A stretch of DNA of 62,788 nt from the NCBI RefSeq assembly GCF_014207535.1, contig NZ_JACHGK010000018.1:1-62788 (forward strand), in the 5' to 3' direction. The DNA comes from Bacillus benzoevorans. Lineage in GTDB: Bacteria > Bacillota > Bacilli > Bacillales > Cytobacillaceae. The notes below the pieces were generated by a model that was not told the origin of the DNA, ran no database searches, and saw only the letters and a program-made list of their open reading frames with translations. Of this stretch, positions 8,600 through 18,252 are shown in pieces. The position numbers were made by a program, and so were the translations under genes. Each line of letters begins with the position of its first letter. Positions within the stretch are counted from its first letter, which is position 1.

Positions 8600-8843
8600 A
8601 AAAAAAATCTCCTTCTATATTAATGTTATCTTGTTCATTCTAGTTTAATCTTTACAATTTAACAAATCATTAAATAGAGATTAACATCGAATTTAAAATT
8701 AAACGATTATTTGAACATTTAGCCCGTTGGTTGCTGTAGAGGATTTTTTTCTGTAAAATAAATCGGAGTGAATGAAGGCCTTTTAACTTTATGTAAAATA
8801 AACAATAGCAGATTCTTTTAGAACTAATAAAGGAGCGATTTTT

Positions 8844-9473
8844 GTGGCAAAAGTATATGTATTTGACCACCCTCTCATTCAGCATAAGCTTACATACATC
8901 CGGAAGAAGGATACGGGAACGAAGGAATTTAGAGAGCTCGTTGACGAAGTGGCCACTTTAATGGCCTTTGAAATTACACGTGATATGCAATTAGAGGATA
9001 TTGAAATTGAAACACCTGTATCCGTCACAAAGTCCAAGGTCCTGTCAGGAAAGAAAATCGGTCTTGTTCCGATTTTACGTGCCGGAATTGGTATGGTGGA
9101 TGGCGTCTTGAAATTAATCCCGGCTGCAAAGGTGGGGCATATCGGTCTTTACCGTGACCCGGAAACATTAAAGCCGATTGAATACTATGTGAAACTGCCA
9201 AGTGATGTAGAAGAACGTGATTTTATCGTTGTCGACCCCATGCTGGCAACAGGAGGTTCAGCCATTGCAGCTATTGAATCTCTTAAAACACGCGGGGCAA
9301 AACATATTAAATTCATGTGCCTAATTGCAGCCCCGGAAGGTGTTGAGGCATTAAAAGCCGCACATCCTGATGTGGATATTTACATTGCTGCACTGGATGA
9401 AAAGTTAAACGACCACGGCTATATTATTCCGGGACTTGGAGATGCCGGTGATCGATTATTTGGTACGAAATAA
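8844..9473 (+). CDS. upp: Uracil phosphoribosyltransferase
   Basis: 209 residues, full length. It converts uracil and PRPP to UMP in pyrimidine salvage. The PRPP-binding loop is VVDPMLATGGSA (about residues 129-140) and the uracil-binding C-terminal part is PGLGDAGDRLFGTK. GTG start preceded by AAAGGAG. In Bacillus upp commonly precedes mnaA/wecB and the atp operon, as here. Confidence 0.97.
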   Translation: MAKVYVFDHPLIQHKLTYIRKKDTGTKEFRELVDEVATLMAFEITRDMQLEDIEIETPVSVTKSKVLSGKKIGLVPILRAGIGMVDGVLKLIPAAKVGHIGLYRDPETLKPIEYYVKLPSDVEERDFIVVDPMLATGGSAIAAIESLKTRGAKHIKFMCLIAAPEGVEALKAAHPDVDIYIAALDEKLNDHGYIIPGLGDAGDRLFGTK

Positions 9474-9506
9474 GGAAAAGAGCTAGTCGTTTGCGAAAAA
9501 TACAAC

Positions 9507-9537
9507 AGAGGTGAGGCTGCGGGTCAGCCTCACCTCT
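9507..9537 (+). terminator. Strong hairpin between upp and mnaA
   Basis: AGAGGTGAGGCTG pairs perfectly with CAGCCTCACCTCT over 13 bp with a 5-nt loop. No T-run follows, so it may be an inefficient terminator or an mRNA-processing or stabilising hairpin between the two genes. Confidence 0.5.
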
Positions 9538-9605
9538 ATGTCTAATGAATGGACAGGGGCTGCGTTCGTTTCAGCCGCCATGAAGCGATAAGAAGGTGTA
9601 AAACA

Positions 9606-10748
9606 TTGAATCGACGTATTAAAGTAATGACGATATTTGGGACAAGGCCGGAAGCGATTAAAATGGCGCCGCTTGTCCTTGAATTGAAAAAGCATCCGGA
9701 ACGGTTTGAAGCTGTTGTTACCGTGACAGCGCAGCACCGGCAAATGCTTGATCAGGTGTTGAATATTTTCAAGATTGCGCCGGATTATGATTTAAATATC
9801 ATGAAGGAGCGGCAGACATTAATTGACGTGACAACACGAGGACTGGAGGGGCTTGATAAAGTCATGAAGGAAGCATCCCCTGATATCGTGCTTGTACACG
9901 GCGATACAACTACGACCTTTGTTGCCAGTCTTGCGGCCTATTACAATCAAATTCCGGTGGGTCACGTAGAAGCGGGTCTTCGGACGTGGAATAAGTATTC
10001 GCCCTATCCGGAAGAAATGAACCGCCAGTTAACTGGTGTTATCGCTGATCTGCACTTTTCACCGACAGCCAAGTCGGCCCAGAACCTCATTCAGGAAAAT
10101 AAACAGCAGGAAAACATTTTTATCACAGGAAATACCGCCATTGATGCATTACATACAACGGTTAAAGAAGAATACGACCATGAGGTGCTGCAGCGTATTG
10201 GCAATGACCGCTTAATCCTGCTGACGGCACACCGCCGGGAAAATTTAGGACAGCCGATGAGAAATATGTTCCGCGCCATTAAAAGAATCGTTGATGAGCA
10301 TGAAGATATCCAAGTGATCTACCCGGTTCATATGAATCCGGCCGTAAGAGAAGTGGCTAATGAAATTCTTGGGGATCATGCAAAAATACACTTGACCCCG
10401 CCGCTTGATGTGATTGATTTTCATAACTTTGCCGCCCGTGCTCATTTAATATTAACCGATTCCGGCGGTGTGCAGGAAGAAGCTCCATCGCTCGGAGTTC
10501 CGGTGCTTGTTCTGCGGGATACAACAGAGAGACCGGAAGGAATTGAAGCAGGCACATTAAAGCTGGCCGGCACGGATGAAGAAACGATTTATGCGCTGGC
10601 AAATGAGCTTCTAACGAATCCGGCCGAGTATGAGAAAATGGCTAAAGCCTCCAATCCCTACGGGGACGGACAAGCTTCGCGCCGAATCGTAGACGCTATT
10701 CGCTATTATTTTAAACAGACAGACCAGCGCCCGGATGAGTATCGCTAA
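9606..10748 (+). CDS. mnaA: UDP-N-acetylglucosamine 2-epimerase
   Basis: 380 residues from a TTG start at 9606, chosen because AAGGTG lies upstream and the protein then begins NRRIKVMTIFGTRPEAIK like known homologues; a longer frame starts at 9549. Motifs: HGDTTTT, GHVEAGLRTWNKYSPYPEE, LTAHRREN and TDSGGVQEEAPSLG. It interconverts UDP-GlcNAc and UDP-ManNAc for wall teichoic acid linkage units. It stands between upp and the protease gene and ends at a good terminator. Confidence 0.95.
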   Translation: MNRRIKVMTIFGTRPEAIKMAPLVLELKKHPERFEAVVTVTAQHRQMLDQVLNIFKIAPDYDLNIMKERQTLIDVTTRGLEGLDKVMKEASPDIVLVHGDTTTTFVASLAAYYNQIPVGHVEAGLRTWNKYSPYPEEMNRQLTGVIADLHFSPTAKSAQNLIQENKQQENIFITGNTAIDALHTTVKEEYDHEVLQRIGNDRLILLTAHRRENLGQPMRNMFRAIKRIVDEHEDIQVIYPVHMNPAVREVANEILGDHAKIHLTPPLDVIDFHNFAARAHLILTDSGGVQEEAPSLGVPVLVLRDTTERPEGIEAGTLKLAGTDEETIYALANELLTNPAEYEKMAKASNPYGDGQASRRIVDAIRYYFKQTDQRPDEYR

Positions 10749-10773
10749 TTAATGGTTAAGACGTTTAGTGAGT

Positions 10774-10839
10774 AAAAAGACTGTCTTTTCTTAGGAAGGT
10801 GCTGCTCAGGATCTGCTGAAGGGAACAGTCTTTTTTTTT
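10774..10839 (+). terminator. Rho-independent terminator after mnaA
   Basis: AAAAGACTGT pairs with ACAGTCTTTT, enclosing an inner imperfect stem, followed by nine T. Confidence 0.85.
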
Positions 10840-10949
10840 GATAATAATATAGAAATAACTCTGCGGATTGCGCTGGCATTGGTAATCTGTGCCACCTGCA
10901 TACCCCTATCAAATTAAGCAAAACCTATCGAAAAGGGGGTTTTGCTTTT

Positions 10950-13307
10950 ATGAAACGGATCATTCACTTTGTCCTTCTTCTTATTTTATCTTCCTTATTC
11001 ACTGGGGTAGACCATGTTCCGCTAGACGCAATTCCCATGAATCGCGTCTCAGCCGGTACGGTGCAAATCTCGGACGCGGCACGAATGCAAACCGCAGCGG
11101 CCGCCATCCCGCCGCTCCCAAAACCTGACAGCCGCGAGGAACAAATCGCCATAGCCATAACTGACAAGAATGTGACAGCTGCTGAGGTACAACAAATCAT
11201 GCAAAAATATCCAAACATCAGCGTAAGAAAAATATTCAGCCATGCCTTAAACGGGTTCTCTGTTCAGGGACCGGCAGCCTCACTGCAAAGACTGGCGCAA
11301 AATGAAGCGGTCAACACGGTCACGATTGTCAACCAATACGGAACAGTTCAGCCGCCGGCCACGCCAGCTTCCCCAGTCGCCGCCGGCAGCTTTATCACCA
11401 ATCAATACCAAAACCATGCAGCGGACAACATGGAACTCATAGGGGCAACAGAGGCCCGCGGGATCCTCAATAGGAAATGGACCGGTAAAGGTGTGAAGAT
11501 TGGCGTCATTGATACAGGAGTCGACTACAGCCACGCTGACTTGAAAAATAATTACCGCGGCGGACATGATGTGGTAGACGGCGATGTCGACCCGATGGAG
11601 ACGAGAGGGGTATTCGGCCAGGAAACGCTGCACGGCACCCATGTGGCTGGGATTATCGCGGCAAACGGCCAGATGAAGGGGGTGGCTCCGGAGGCATCCA
11701 TTTATGCCTATCGTGCTCTCGGCCCTGGAGGAGCCGGCACTTCTGAGCAGATTATAGCGGCAATTGAGCAGGCGATCCGTGACAAAGTCGATATTATCAA
11801 CCTATCACTTGGTACAAATATCAACGGTCCGGACCTGCCGTTAAGTCTGGCTCTGGATAAAGCGGTAGAGCAGGGCATTACCGCTGTCACCTCCTCAGGA
11901 AACTCCGGTCCGAACATCTGGACAGTCGGAACACCAGGAACGGCTTCCAAAGCCATTTCCGTGGGTGCTTCCACTCCGACGCTGAAAATTCCCTACATCA
12001 TGGACAGGGAGGGGGAGCGGATCAAGCTGGAACCGATGCAGGGCTCTATTTCCTGGGATTTAAACCGTGAATATGAACTGATAGACGGAGGAATTGGCAG
12101 AATGGACGAACTCAAAGACTCCAGAGGGAAAATTGTTTTAATGGAGCGGGGAAGTCTTACTTTTTCGGAAAAAGTAAAGAATGCCGCTGATGCCGGTGCC
12201 GTTGCCGCCATTATTTATAACAACACAAAGGGTCCTTTGCTCGGAAACCTTGAACAGGTAAGTCCGATTCCGATCATGGGCATCAGCAAAAAAGAGGGAA
12301 AACGGCTCCTCAAGGAAATTGAGGAAGGGGATGCCCATATCAACACGATCGTTATGGAGGAAAGGGATGAGCTCGCCGAGTTCAGCTCGCGGGGGCCTGT
12401 GACATCATCGTGGGAAATTAAACCTGATGTCCTTGCCCCGGGGGTGGCGATTCAAAGCACGGTTCCCGGGGGTTATATCCCACTCGCGGGAACCTCAATG
12501 GCATCCCCGCATGTGGCCGGTGCTGCGGCGCTGATAAAAGAGGCCCATCCGGACTGGGACCCGGAAAAAATTAAAGCTGCACTGATGAACTATGCCCAGC
12601 CGCTTCGGAATAAGGAAGGAGAGCTGTATCGTACATATGAACAGGGTGCCGGCAGAATTCGGCTGCAGGAGGCGCTGGAGGCGGACGTGCTGGCTTACCC
12701 GGCATCCCTCCAGTTCGGCCGCTTTCAAACAAGCGATATACAGCATGTGCACAGTGCCAAAATGACCATTGAAAATTTAAGCGGAGAGGAGAAATCTTTT
12801 TCCATTACAGGTCCGAAGCAGAAATCAGGACTACTCTGGCGTATCCCTTTGCCTTTTACTCTTCAGGCTGGTGAAAAGAAGACAGTAGAAATTCAGCTTT
12901 CAGCAGATCCGCTTAGGTTAAAGGAAAAAATTCAGGATGGGGCATTCATCATTCACACGGGAGGAAGGGACATCCGCATTCCCTATCTTTTCGTGCTGGA
13001 GGAACCCGATTACCCTAGGGTTATGGGATTTGACTTCGGAGCAGGCGATCGACCCGGGACTTACCGCTATGAAGTTTATCTGCCTGGCGGTGCGGATGAG
13101 TTTGGTATTGCCCTGTTTGAACCGGATACGCACCGTTTTATTCAATTTCTCGACTGGAAGCGGAACGTCGCGAAAGGGTTACTGGAGCAGGAACTTCATT
13201 CAGAGCAGATGCCGGACGAAGGGTTCTATCTCGTAAAGGTTTTTGCGCGAAAGTCAGGAAAGGAGGATATGCTCGACACATTTCTTTCATATTATATTCA
13301 CAGTTAA
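10950..13307 (+). CDS. Secreted S8 subtilisin-like serine protease with PA domain
   Basis: 785 residues. Signal peptide about 1-25; inhibitor I9-type propeptide about 65-130; peptidase S8 domain with catalytic D188 (VIDTGVDYSHADL), H228 (HGTHVAGI) and S516 (GTSMASPHVAG); a protease-associated insert about 360-470; then a beta-rich C-terminal region (about 590-785) with no cysteine pattern or anchor. The layout resembles the minor extracellular protease Vpr. RBS AAAGGGGG. Probably a nutrient-scavenging or processing protease outside the cell. It is monocistronic. Confidence 0.93.
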   Translation: MKRIIHFVLLLILSSLFTGVDHVPLDAIPMNRVSAGTVQISDAARMQTAAAAIPPLPKPDSREEQIAIAITDKNVTAAEVQQIMQKYPNISVRKIFSHALNGFSVQGPAASLQRLAQNEAVNTVTIVNQYGTVQPPATPASPVAAGSFITNQYQNHAADNMELIGATEARGILNRKWTGKGVKIGVIDTGVDYSHADLKNNYRGGHDVVDGDVDPMETRGVFGQETLHGTHVAGIIAANGQMKGVAPEASIYAYRALGPGGAGTSEQIIAAIEQAIRDKVDIINLSLGTNINGPDLPLSLALDKAVEQGITAVTSSGNSGPNIWTVGTPGTASKAISVGASTPTLKIPYIMDREGERIKLEPMQGSISWDLNREYELIDGGIGRMDELKDSRGKIVLMERGSLTFSEKVKNAADAGAVAAIIYNNTKGPLLGNLEQVSPIPIMGISKKEGKRLLKEIEEGDAHINTIVMEERDELAEFSSRGPVTSSWEIKPDVLAPGVAIQSTVPGGYIPLAGTSMASPHVAGAAALIKEAHPDWDPEKIKAALMNYAQPLRNKEGELYRTYEQGAGRIRLQEALEADVLAYPASLQFGRFQTSDIQHVHSAKMTIENLSGEEKSFSITGPKQKSGLLWRIPLPFTLQAGEKKTVEIQLSADPLRLKEKIQDGAFIIHTGGRDIRIPYLFVLEEPDYPRVMGFDFGAGDRPGTYRYEVYLPGGADEFGIALFEPDTHRFIQFLDWKRNVAKGLLEQELHSEQMPDEGFYLVKVFARKSGKEDMLDTFLSYYIHS

Positions 13308-13864
13308 TAAACCTAAAAATGGGGTATAATAAAGCATCGTTCGATATAGCCAAATAATAAGTGGGAATTTCACCCATAAATTAGACGGCATATTAGTATA
13401 ACCTTTTTAAAGAACAGGAACGAGATTTACTGGGATTGTCTATGATCTGTATCACTGCACAATCGAAGGGGGGTGTTCCTCTATTCCCGGAGCAGTCAAT
13501 GTGACAAAAATCACCGAACTCAAGACCTTTATAGCGCCAATAAAACTGACTAAACTACAAAATGTTACAAACTTGTGAACGTAAGGCGACCTTAATATGT
13601 CGAATTTTCAAAACAAACACATTGACATTGCTAAAGTGCTATTGTATGCTATTCAAGGGTATAATGAGAGGGTTTTCAGATAAATTCCAATGGGTTGTCG
13701 AAATTTTTTGAAAACATCATTCCCCAAGCCACGAAATTATTCTTTCTTTTCTTTGAGCAAAAGATAACATTCACTCTTCATCACAAATCAAAAAAATGTT
13801 ATCCTAATGAAGTAACTTGTATCCATCATGTCTCACGATCACGATCACAAAAAAAGGTGGTTTA
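13308..13864 (+). other. Non-coding interval upstream of the atp operon
   Basis: About 550 nt without a convincing gene. It contains the atp promoter near 13622-13650 and a second TATAAT at 13660-13665. No strong terminator follows the protease gene. The rest is AT-rich with no repeat that I recognise. Confidence 0.6.
13622..13650 (+). promoter_or_regulatory. SigA promoter of the atp operon
   Basis: TTGACA at 13622-13627 and TATGCT at 13645-13650 with 17 nt between. It lies about 215 nt upstream of the first operon gene, leaving a long leader. Confidence 0.7.
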
Positions 13865-14086
13865 ATGAGTCGCAATCGTCATCCGTTAAAAGCGTACGCT
13901 CTCATGTCTGCAATTGTATCGCAGCTGGTCGGCTCCATTTTAGCCGGGATTTTTTTGGGGAGATGGATTGACAGTCATACAGGTACGGAACCGCTATTTC
14001 TCATTATAGGAATGCTTTTGGGATTAGGTACAGGCATCTATGCCATGCTGCGCTTAGTGCGGCAATTTTATTCGGGAGAGCAGTAG
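13865..14086 (+). CDS. AtpZ/AtpI family protein
   Basis: 73 residues with two transmembrane helices (about 10-30 and 40-60), containing the family pattern GSILAGIFLGRWID and a G-rich second helix. The start at 13865 follows AAAGGTGG; an upstream frame start at 13817 lacks a site. AtpZ-type proteins accompany AtpI at the head of ATP synthase operons and are implicated in Mg/Ca transport or assembly of the c-ring. It is 3 nt from atpI. Confidence 0.85.
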   Translation: MSRNRHPLKAYALMSAIVSQLVGSILAGIFLGRWIDSHTGTEPLFLIIGMLLGLGTGIYAMLRLVRQFYSGEQ

Positions 14087-14089
14087 ATA

Positions 14090-14467
14090 ATGACTGAATT
14101 GTCGGAAGTGTATGCTAGACAACGGAAATACATATTCTTTATATTGGCGATTTTGGTGCTCGGCTGGGGTTTCACCGATTACCAAACCATTTTTTTAGGG
14201 CTCATTCTTGGTACAGCCATAAGTCTCTTTAATTTATGGAATCTGGCCAGAAGAACTGAAAAATTTGGCGAAGCAGTAGTTAAGGGCGGGAGGAAAAAAC
14301 GATCGCTTGGTATGTTCACGCGTATGGCAGCAAGCATAGCGGGGGTTATCATTGCGATGGAGTTTCCTGAGTATTTCCATGTCCTTAGTGTGGTTATTGG
14401 ATTAATGGCAGCTTATATTGTCATTATGATAGATTCATTTTTACAGCTTTTTAATGTACATAAGTAG
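14090..14467 (+). CDS. atpI: ATP synthase subunit I
   Basis: 125 residues, four transmembrane helices, starting RQRKYIFF near residue 10 as in Bacillus AtpI and ending VIMIDSFLQLFNVHK. It assists assembly of the c-ring of the Fo sector and is not part of the mature enzyme. Second gene of the operon, 23 nt before atpB. Confidence 0.92.
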   Translation: MTELSEVYARQRKYIFFILAILVLGWGFTDYQTIFLGLILGTAISLFNLWNLARRTEKFGEAVVKGGRKKRSLGMFTRMAASIAGVIIAMEFPEYFHVLSVVIGLMAAYIVIMIDSFLQLFNVHK

Positions 14468-14490
14468 CAAAGGAAGAGAGGTGAAAACTG

Positions 14491-15204
14491 ATGGAACATG
14501 GAGAACCAATAGTTAAATTTTTAGGACTATATTTTAACTTAGCAAATGTAATGATGATTACCATTGCGAGTGCGATTGTTTTCCTCATTGCAGTCATTTC
14601 CACCCGCAGCCTAGCCATGAAACCAACCGGATTCCAAAACTTCTTTGAATGGGTGATGGATTTCGTCAAAGGAATTATTAACAGCACAATGGATTGGCGC
14701 GATGGCGGACGATTCCATATACTAGGAATCACAATCATTTTGTATATTTTTGTCTCGAACATGCTGGGTCTTCCGTTTGCCATTGTATTAAATGGAGATT
14801 TATGGTGGAAATCACCAACAGCAGATCCGATTGTTACTTTAACACTGGCCGTTATGGTAGTGGGGTTATCACATTATTATGGTGTGAAACAATTAGGACC
14901 AAAAGCATATGGAAAAACATTTTTCAGCCCAATGAAATTCTTATTCCCATTGAAAATTATCGAAGAATTTGCGAATACATTAACGTTAGGTCTGCGGCTT
15001 TACGGGAATATTTATGCCGGTGAATTATTGCTTTCGTTATTAGCTGGAGGGTTAGCTTGGACAGGCTGGCTCGGATTTATCGGGGCGATTCCATTAACAT
15101 TAGCTTGGCAAGGCTTCTCAATCTTTGTTGGTACTATCCAGGCATATATCTTTACAATGTTAACAATGGTTTATTTGTCACACAAAGTGAGTCATGACCA
15201 TTAA
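14491..15204 (+). CDS. atpB: F1Fo ATP synthase subunit a
   Basis: 237 residues. Forms the proton half-channels with the c-ring. The essential arginine is in LTLGLRLYGNIYAGELL in the fourth helix, and the C-terminus QAYIFTMLTMVYLSHKV is typical. RBS GAGAGGTGAAA. Normal length. Confidence 0.97.
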   Translation: MEHGEPIVKFLGLYFNLANVMMITIASAIVFLIAVISTRSLAMKPTGFQNFFEWVMDFVKGIINSTMDWRDGGRFHILGITIILYIFVSNMLGLPFAIVLNGDLWWKSPTADPIVTLTLAVMVVGLSHYYGVKQLGPKAYGKTFFSPMKFLFPLKIIEEFANTLTLGLRLYGNIYAGELLLSLLAGGLAWTGWLGFIGAIPLTLAWQGFSIFVGTIQAYIFTMLTMVYLSHKVSHDH

Positions 15205-15267
15205 AATAAAACTTGTTCTATATTAATGAACAATAAAATTGAAGACAATACAGGGAGGAACATAGAA

Positions 15268-15480
15268 ATGAATCTTATAGCAGCAGCAATTGCAATCGGT
15301 TTAGCAGCGGTAGGCGCTGGTATTGGTAACGGTTTAATCGTAGGTCGTACAGTAGAAGGAATCGCTCGTCAACCAGAAGCACGCGGTCTTCTTCAAACTA
15401 CAATGTTCATCGGGGTTGCGTTAGTAGAAGCATTACCGATCATCGGGGTAGTTATCGCATTCATGGTTCTAAACAAATAA
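15268..15480 (+). CDS. atpE: F1Fo ATP synthase subunit c
   Basis: 70 residues, two helices joined by the polar loop RQPEARG. The proton-carrying acid is E54 in VALVEALP. The first helix has the GAGIGNG glycine motif. The start at 15268 follows GGGAGG; an in-frame ATG at 15226 would add 14 hydrophilic residues not seen in the family. No Na+-binding signature (Q32 plus ES/ET) is obvious, so it is H+-type by inference. Confidence 0.97.
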   Translation: MNLIAAAIAIGLAAVGAGIGNGLIVGRTVEGIARQPEARGLLQTTMFIGVALVEALPIIGVVIAFMVLNK

Positions 15481-15499
15481 TAGTACGAAACAAACTTAG

Positions 15500-15528
15500 T
15501 GGCGAAGAAGCTAATAACAACTTCGCCA
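15500..15528 (+). other. Intercistronic hairpin atpE-atpF
   Basis: TGGCGAAG pairs with CTTCGCCA, 13-nt loop, in the 127-nt gap after atpE. It probably protects or separates the abundant subunit c message, needed in about ten copies per complex; this role is inferred. Confidence 0.6.
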
Positions 15529-15607
15529 TTCCTTTATGCCTTATTAATGAGTTCAAAAGATAGATACTATTGTTTTTTCTACGTTTCGCGAAGGGAGTGA
15601 ATCAAGG

Positions 15608-16138
15608 GTGTTAACAAGTTCATTTGTATTAGGTTCAGCTGAAGCTGCTCATAAAGCGATTAATGCTGGGGATGCCGTATTCCAGCTTGTTATGTTTCTT
15701 ATTTTGTTAGCATTACTTAAAAAGTTCGCATGGGGCCCGTTAATGGGAATCATGAAACAACGTGAAGATCATATTGCAAATGAAATTAATGAAGCCGAGA
15801 ACAACCGTGTAGAAGCGCAAAAGCTTTTGGATGAACAGCGTAATCTGTTAAAAGAAGCGCGTCAGGAAGCGCAAAACTTAATTGAAAACGCTAAGAAACA
15901 AGGCGATGTGCAGCGTGATGAAATCATCAAAACAGCTCGTGCGGAGTCTGATCGTCTAAAAGAACAAGCGAAGATCGAAATCGAACAACAAAAGGAAAAT
16001 GCTGTTGCCGCTATCCGCGAGCAAGTGGCTTCCTTATCTGTACTAATAGCTTCTAAAGTGATTGAAAAGGAACTAAATGCCAAGGATCAAGAGAAGCTTA
16101 TTAATGAATATATCCAAGAGGCAGGAGAAGACCGATGA
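15608..16138 (+). CDS. atpF: F1Fo ATP synthase subunit b
   Basis: 176 residues. One N-terminal transmembrane helix (about 22-42) followed by a long charged coiled coil, forming the peripheral stalk. GTG start after GAAGGGAG. The stop overlaps the start of atpH by four bases. Confidence 0.96.
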   Translation: MLTSSFVLGSAEAAHKAINAGDAVFQLVMFLILLALLKKFAWGPLMGIMKQREDHIANEINEAENNRVEAQKLLDEQRNLLKEARQEAQNLIENAKKQGDVQRDEIIKTARAESDRLKEQAKIEIEQQKENAVAAIREQVASLSVLIASKVIEKELNAKDQEKLINEYIQEAGEDR

Positions 16139-16671
16139 ACGTCTCTACAGTAGCGAAACGCTATGCATTGGCTCTTTTCCAGCTGGCAAAAGAGAAACAA
16201 CTTCTTAACCAAATGGAAGCAGAGCTTCGTATAGTAAAAGAAGTCACAGAAAAGAATCCGGATTTATTTGCGGTATTGAAGTCGCCAAAGCTTTCCAAGG
16301 CGGACAAGAAAAAGCTCGTTGAAACAGCTTTTTCCGGCTTAAATCCATTTGTCTTAAATCTGTTAAAGCTTTTAATTGACCGCCATCGTCAAAGCGAAAT
16401 TGACGCAGTGGCTGATGAATTTATTGGGCTTGTAAATGAAGAAAATGGTGTTGCTGCAGCAACTATTACTTCGGTTCGTGCGTTGACAGAAGAGGAGAGC
16501 AAAGCACTATCCTCCTCGTTTGCAGCTAAAGTAGGTAAAAAATCTCTAAAAATTGAAAATATCGTTGATTCCAAATTACTCGGAGGCTTAAAAGTGCGCA
16601 TCGGAAACCGTATTTTCGATGGCAGTCTGCAAGGCAAGCTCGAACGTTTGGAACGTCAATTGTTACGCTAG
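16135..16671 (+). CDS. atpH: F1Fo ATP synthase subunit delta
   Basis: 178 residues. Begins MNVSTVAKRYALALFQLA, the conserved OSCP/delta N-terminus, and ends with the GGLKVRIGNRIFDGSLQ motif. It links subunit b to the top of the alpha/beta hexamer. ATGA overlap with atpF indicates coupling. Confidence 0.96.
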   Translation: MNVSTVAKRYALALFQLAKEKQLLNQMEAELRIVKEVTEKNPDLFAVLKSPKLSKADKKKLVETAFSGLNPFVLNLLKLLIDRHRQSEIDAVADEFIGLVNEENGVAAATITSVRALTEEESKALSSSFAAKVGKKSLKIENIVDSKLLGGLKVRIGNRIFDGSLQGKLERLERQLLR

Positions 16672-16686
16672 ATAGGGGGGAATCTC

Positions 16687-18195
16687 ATGAGCATCAATGC
16701 TGAAGAAATCAGTGCGCTGATAAAAAAGCAAATTGAAAATTATCAAGCGGAAATTCAAGTGAGTGATGTAGGTACGGTTATTGAGATTGGTGACGGTATC
16801 GCACGTGCTCATGGCCTCGACAATGCCATGGCTGGAGAGCTTCTTGAATTTTCAAACGGCGTTATGGGGTTAGCACAAAACCTTGAAGAAAATAACGTCG
16901 GTATCGTTATTTTAGGACCATATTCAGAGATTCGTGAGGGCGATGAAGTTCGCCGTACAGGACGTATCATGGAGGTTCCAGTAGGGGAAGAATTAATCGG
17001 ACGTGTCGTGAACCCGCTTGGACAGCCAGTAGACGGATTAGGTCCAATTAATACAACAAAAACTCGTCCAATTGAACAAGTAGCATCAGGCGTTATGGCT
17101 CGTAAATCTGTACACGAACCATTACAAACAGGTATTAAAGCGATCGATGCCCTTGTACCAGTCGGACGCGGACAACGTGAGTTAATCATCGGTGACCGTC
17201 AAACAGGTAAAACATCTGTTGCCATCGATACAATCATCAACCAAAAAGGCCAAGATATGATTTGTATCTACGTAGCCATCGGACAAAAAGAATCAACTGT
17301 CCGCGGTACAGTAGAAACATTGCGTAAATTTGGCGCATTAGATTATACAATCGTCGTGACTGCATCTGCATCACAACCAGCTCCATTATTATACTTAGCT
17401 CCATATGCCGGCGTTTCAATGGCAGAAGAATTCATGTACAATGGCAAGCACGTTTTAATCGTATATGATGATTTAACAAAGCAGGCATCTGCTTATCGTG
17501 AATTATCATTATTGCTTCGCCGTCCTCCAGGTCGTGAAGCCTATCCAGGGGATGTATTCTATCTTCACAGCCGCCTTTTAGAGCGTGCTGCGAAATTAAG
17601 TGATGCGTTGGGTGCTGGTTCTATTACTGCACTTCCATTTATCGAAACACAAGCAGGGGACGTTTCTGCTTATATTCCAACAAACGTAATTTCCATTACA
17701 GACGGACAGATCTTCTTACAATCTGACTTGTTCTTCTCCGGTGTTCGTCCGGCGATCAACGCAGGTTTATCTGTATCCCGTGTTGGAGGATCTGCGCAAA
17801 TTAAAGCGATGAAGAAGGTTGCCGGTACACTGCGTCTAGACTTGGCGTCATACCGTGAGCTTGAATCATTTGCTCAATTTGGTTCGGACCTTGATAAAGC
17901 AACAAAAGCTAAATTAGACCGTGGTGCTCGTACCGTTGAAGTGTTAAAACAAGACTTGAACAAGCCGATCTCGGTTGAGAAACAAGTAGCAATTCTTTAC
18001 GCTTTAACAAAGGGTTTCTTAGATGATATTCCAGTAAAAGATATTCGTCGCTTCGAAGGTGAATATTACATTTGGTTAGATGCGAACCGTAAAGAATTAT
18101 TAGACCATATCGCAACAACAAAAGAGCTTCCTTCTGACGACGATTTTGCTGCTGCGATCAACGACTTCAAGAAAACTTTCGCAGTTTCTGAGTAA
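16687..18195 (+). CDS. atpA: F1Fo ATP synthase subunit alpha
   Basis: 502 residues. Nucleotide-binding loop GDRQTGKTS near residue 169, the regulatory alpha subunit pattern AGSITALPFIETQAGD and the arginine-finger region FYLHSRLLERAAK. RBS AGGGGGG. Codon use is strongly biased toward A/T-ending optimal codons, as expected of a highly expressed gene. Confidence 0.98.
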   Translation: MSINAEEISALIKKQIENYQAEIQVSDVGTVIEIGDGIARAHGLDNAMAGELLEFSNGVMGLAQNLEENNVGIVILGPYSEIREGDEVRRTGRIMEVPVGEELIGRVVNPLGQPVDGLGPINTTKTRPIEQVASGVMARKSVHEPLQTGIKAIDALVPVGRGQRELIIGDRQTGKTSVAIDTIINQKGQDMICIYVAIGQKESTVRGTVETLRKFGALDYTIVVTASASQPAPLLYLAPYAGVSMAEEFMYNGKHVLIVYDDLTKQASAYRELSLLLRRPPGREAYPGDVFYLHSRLLERAAKLSDALGAGSITALPFIETQAGDVSAYIPTNVISITDGQIFLQSDLFFSGVRPAINAGLSVSRVGGSAQIKAMKKVAGTLRLDLASYRELESFAQFGSDLDKATKAKLDRGARTVEVLKQDLNKPISVEKQVAILYALTKGFLDDIPVKDIRRFEGEYYIWLDANRKELLDHIATTKELPSDDDFAAAINDFKKTFAVSE

Positions 18196-18252
18196 AAAAT
18201 CGTTAAATTTTGATTATGACTTTTAAGGCTTTAGCAAGGGTGGTGAGAACCT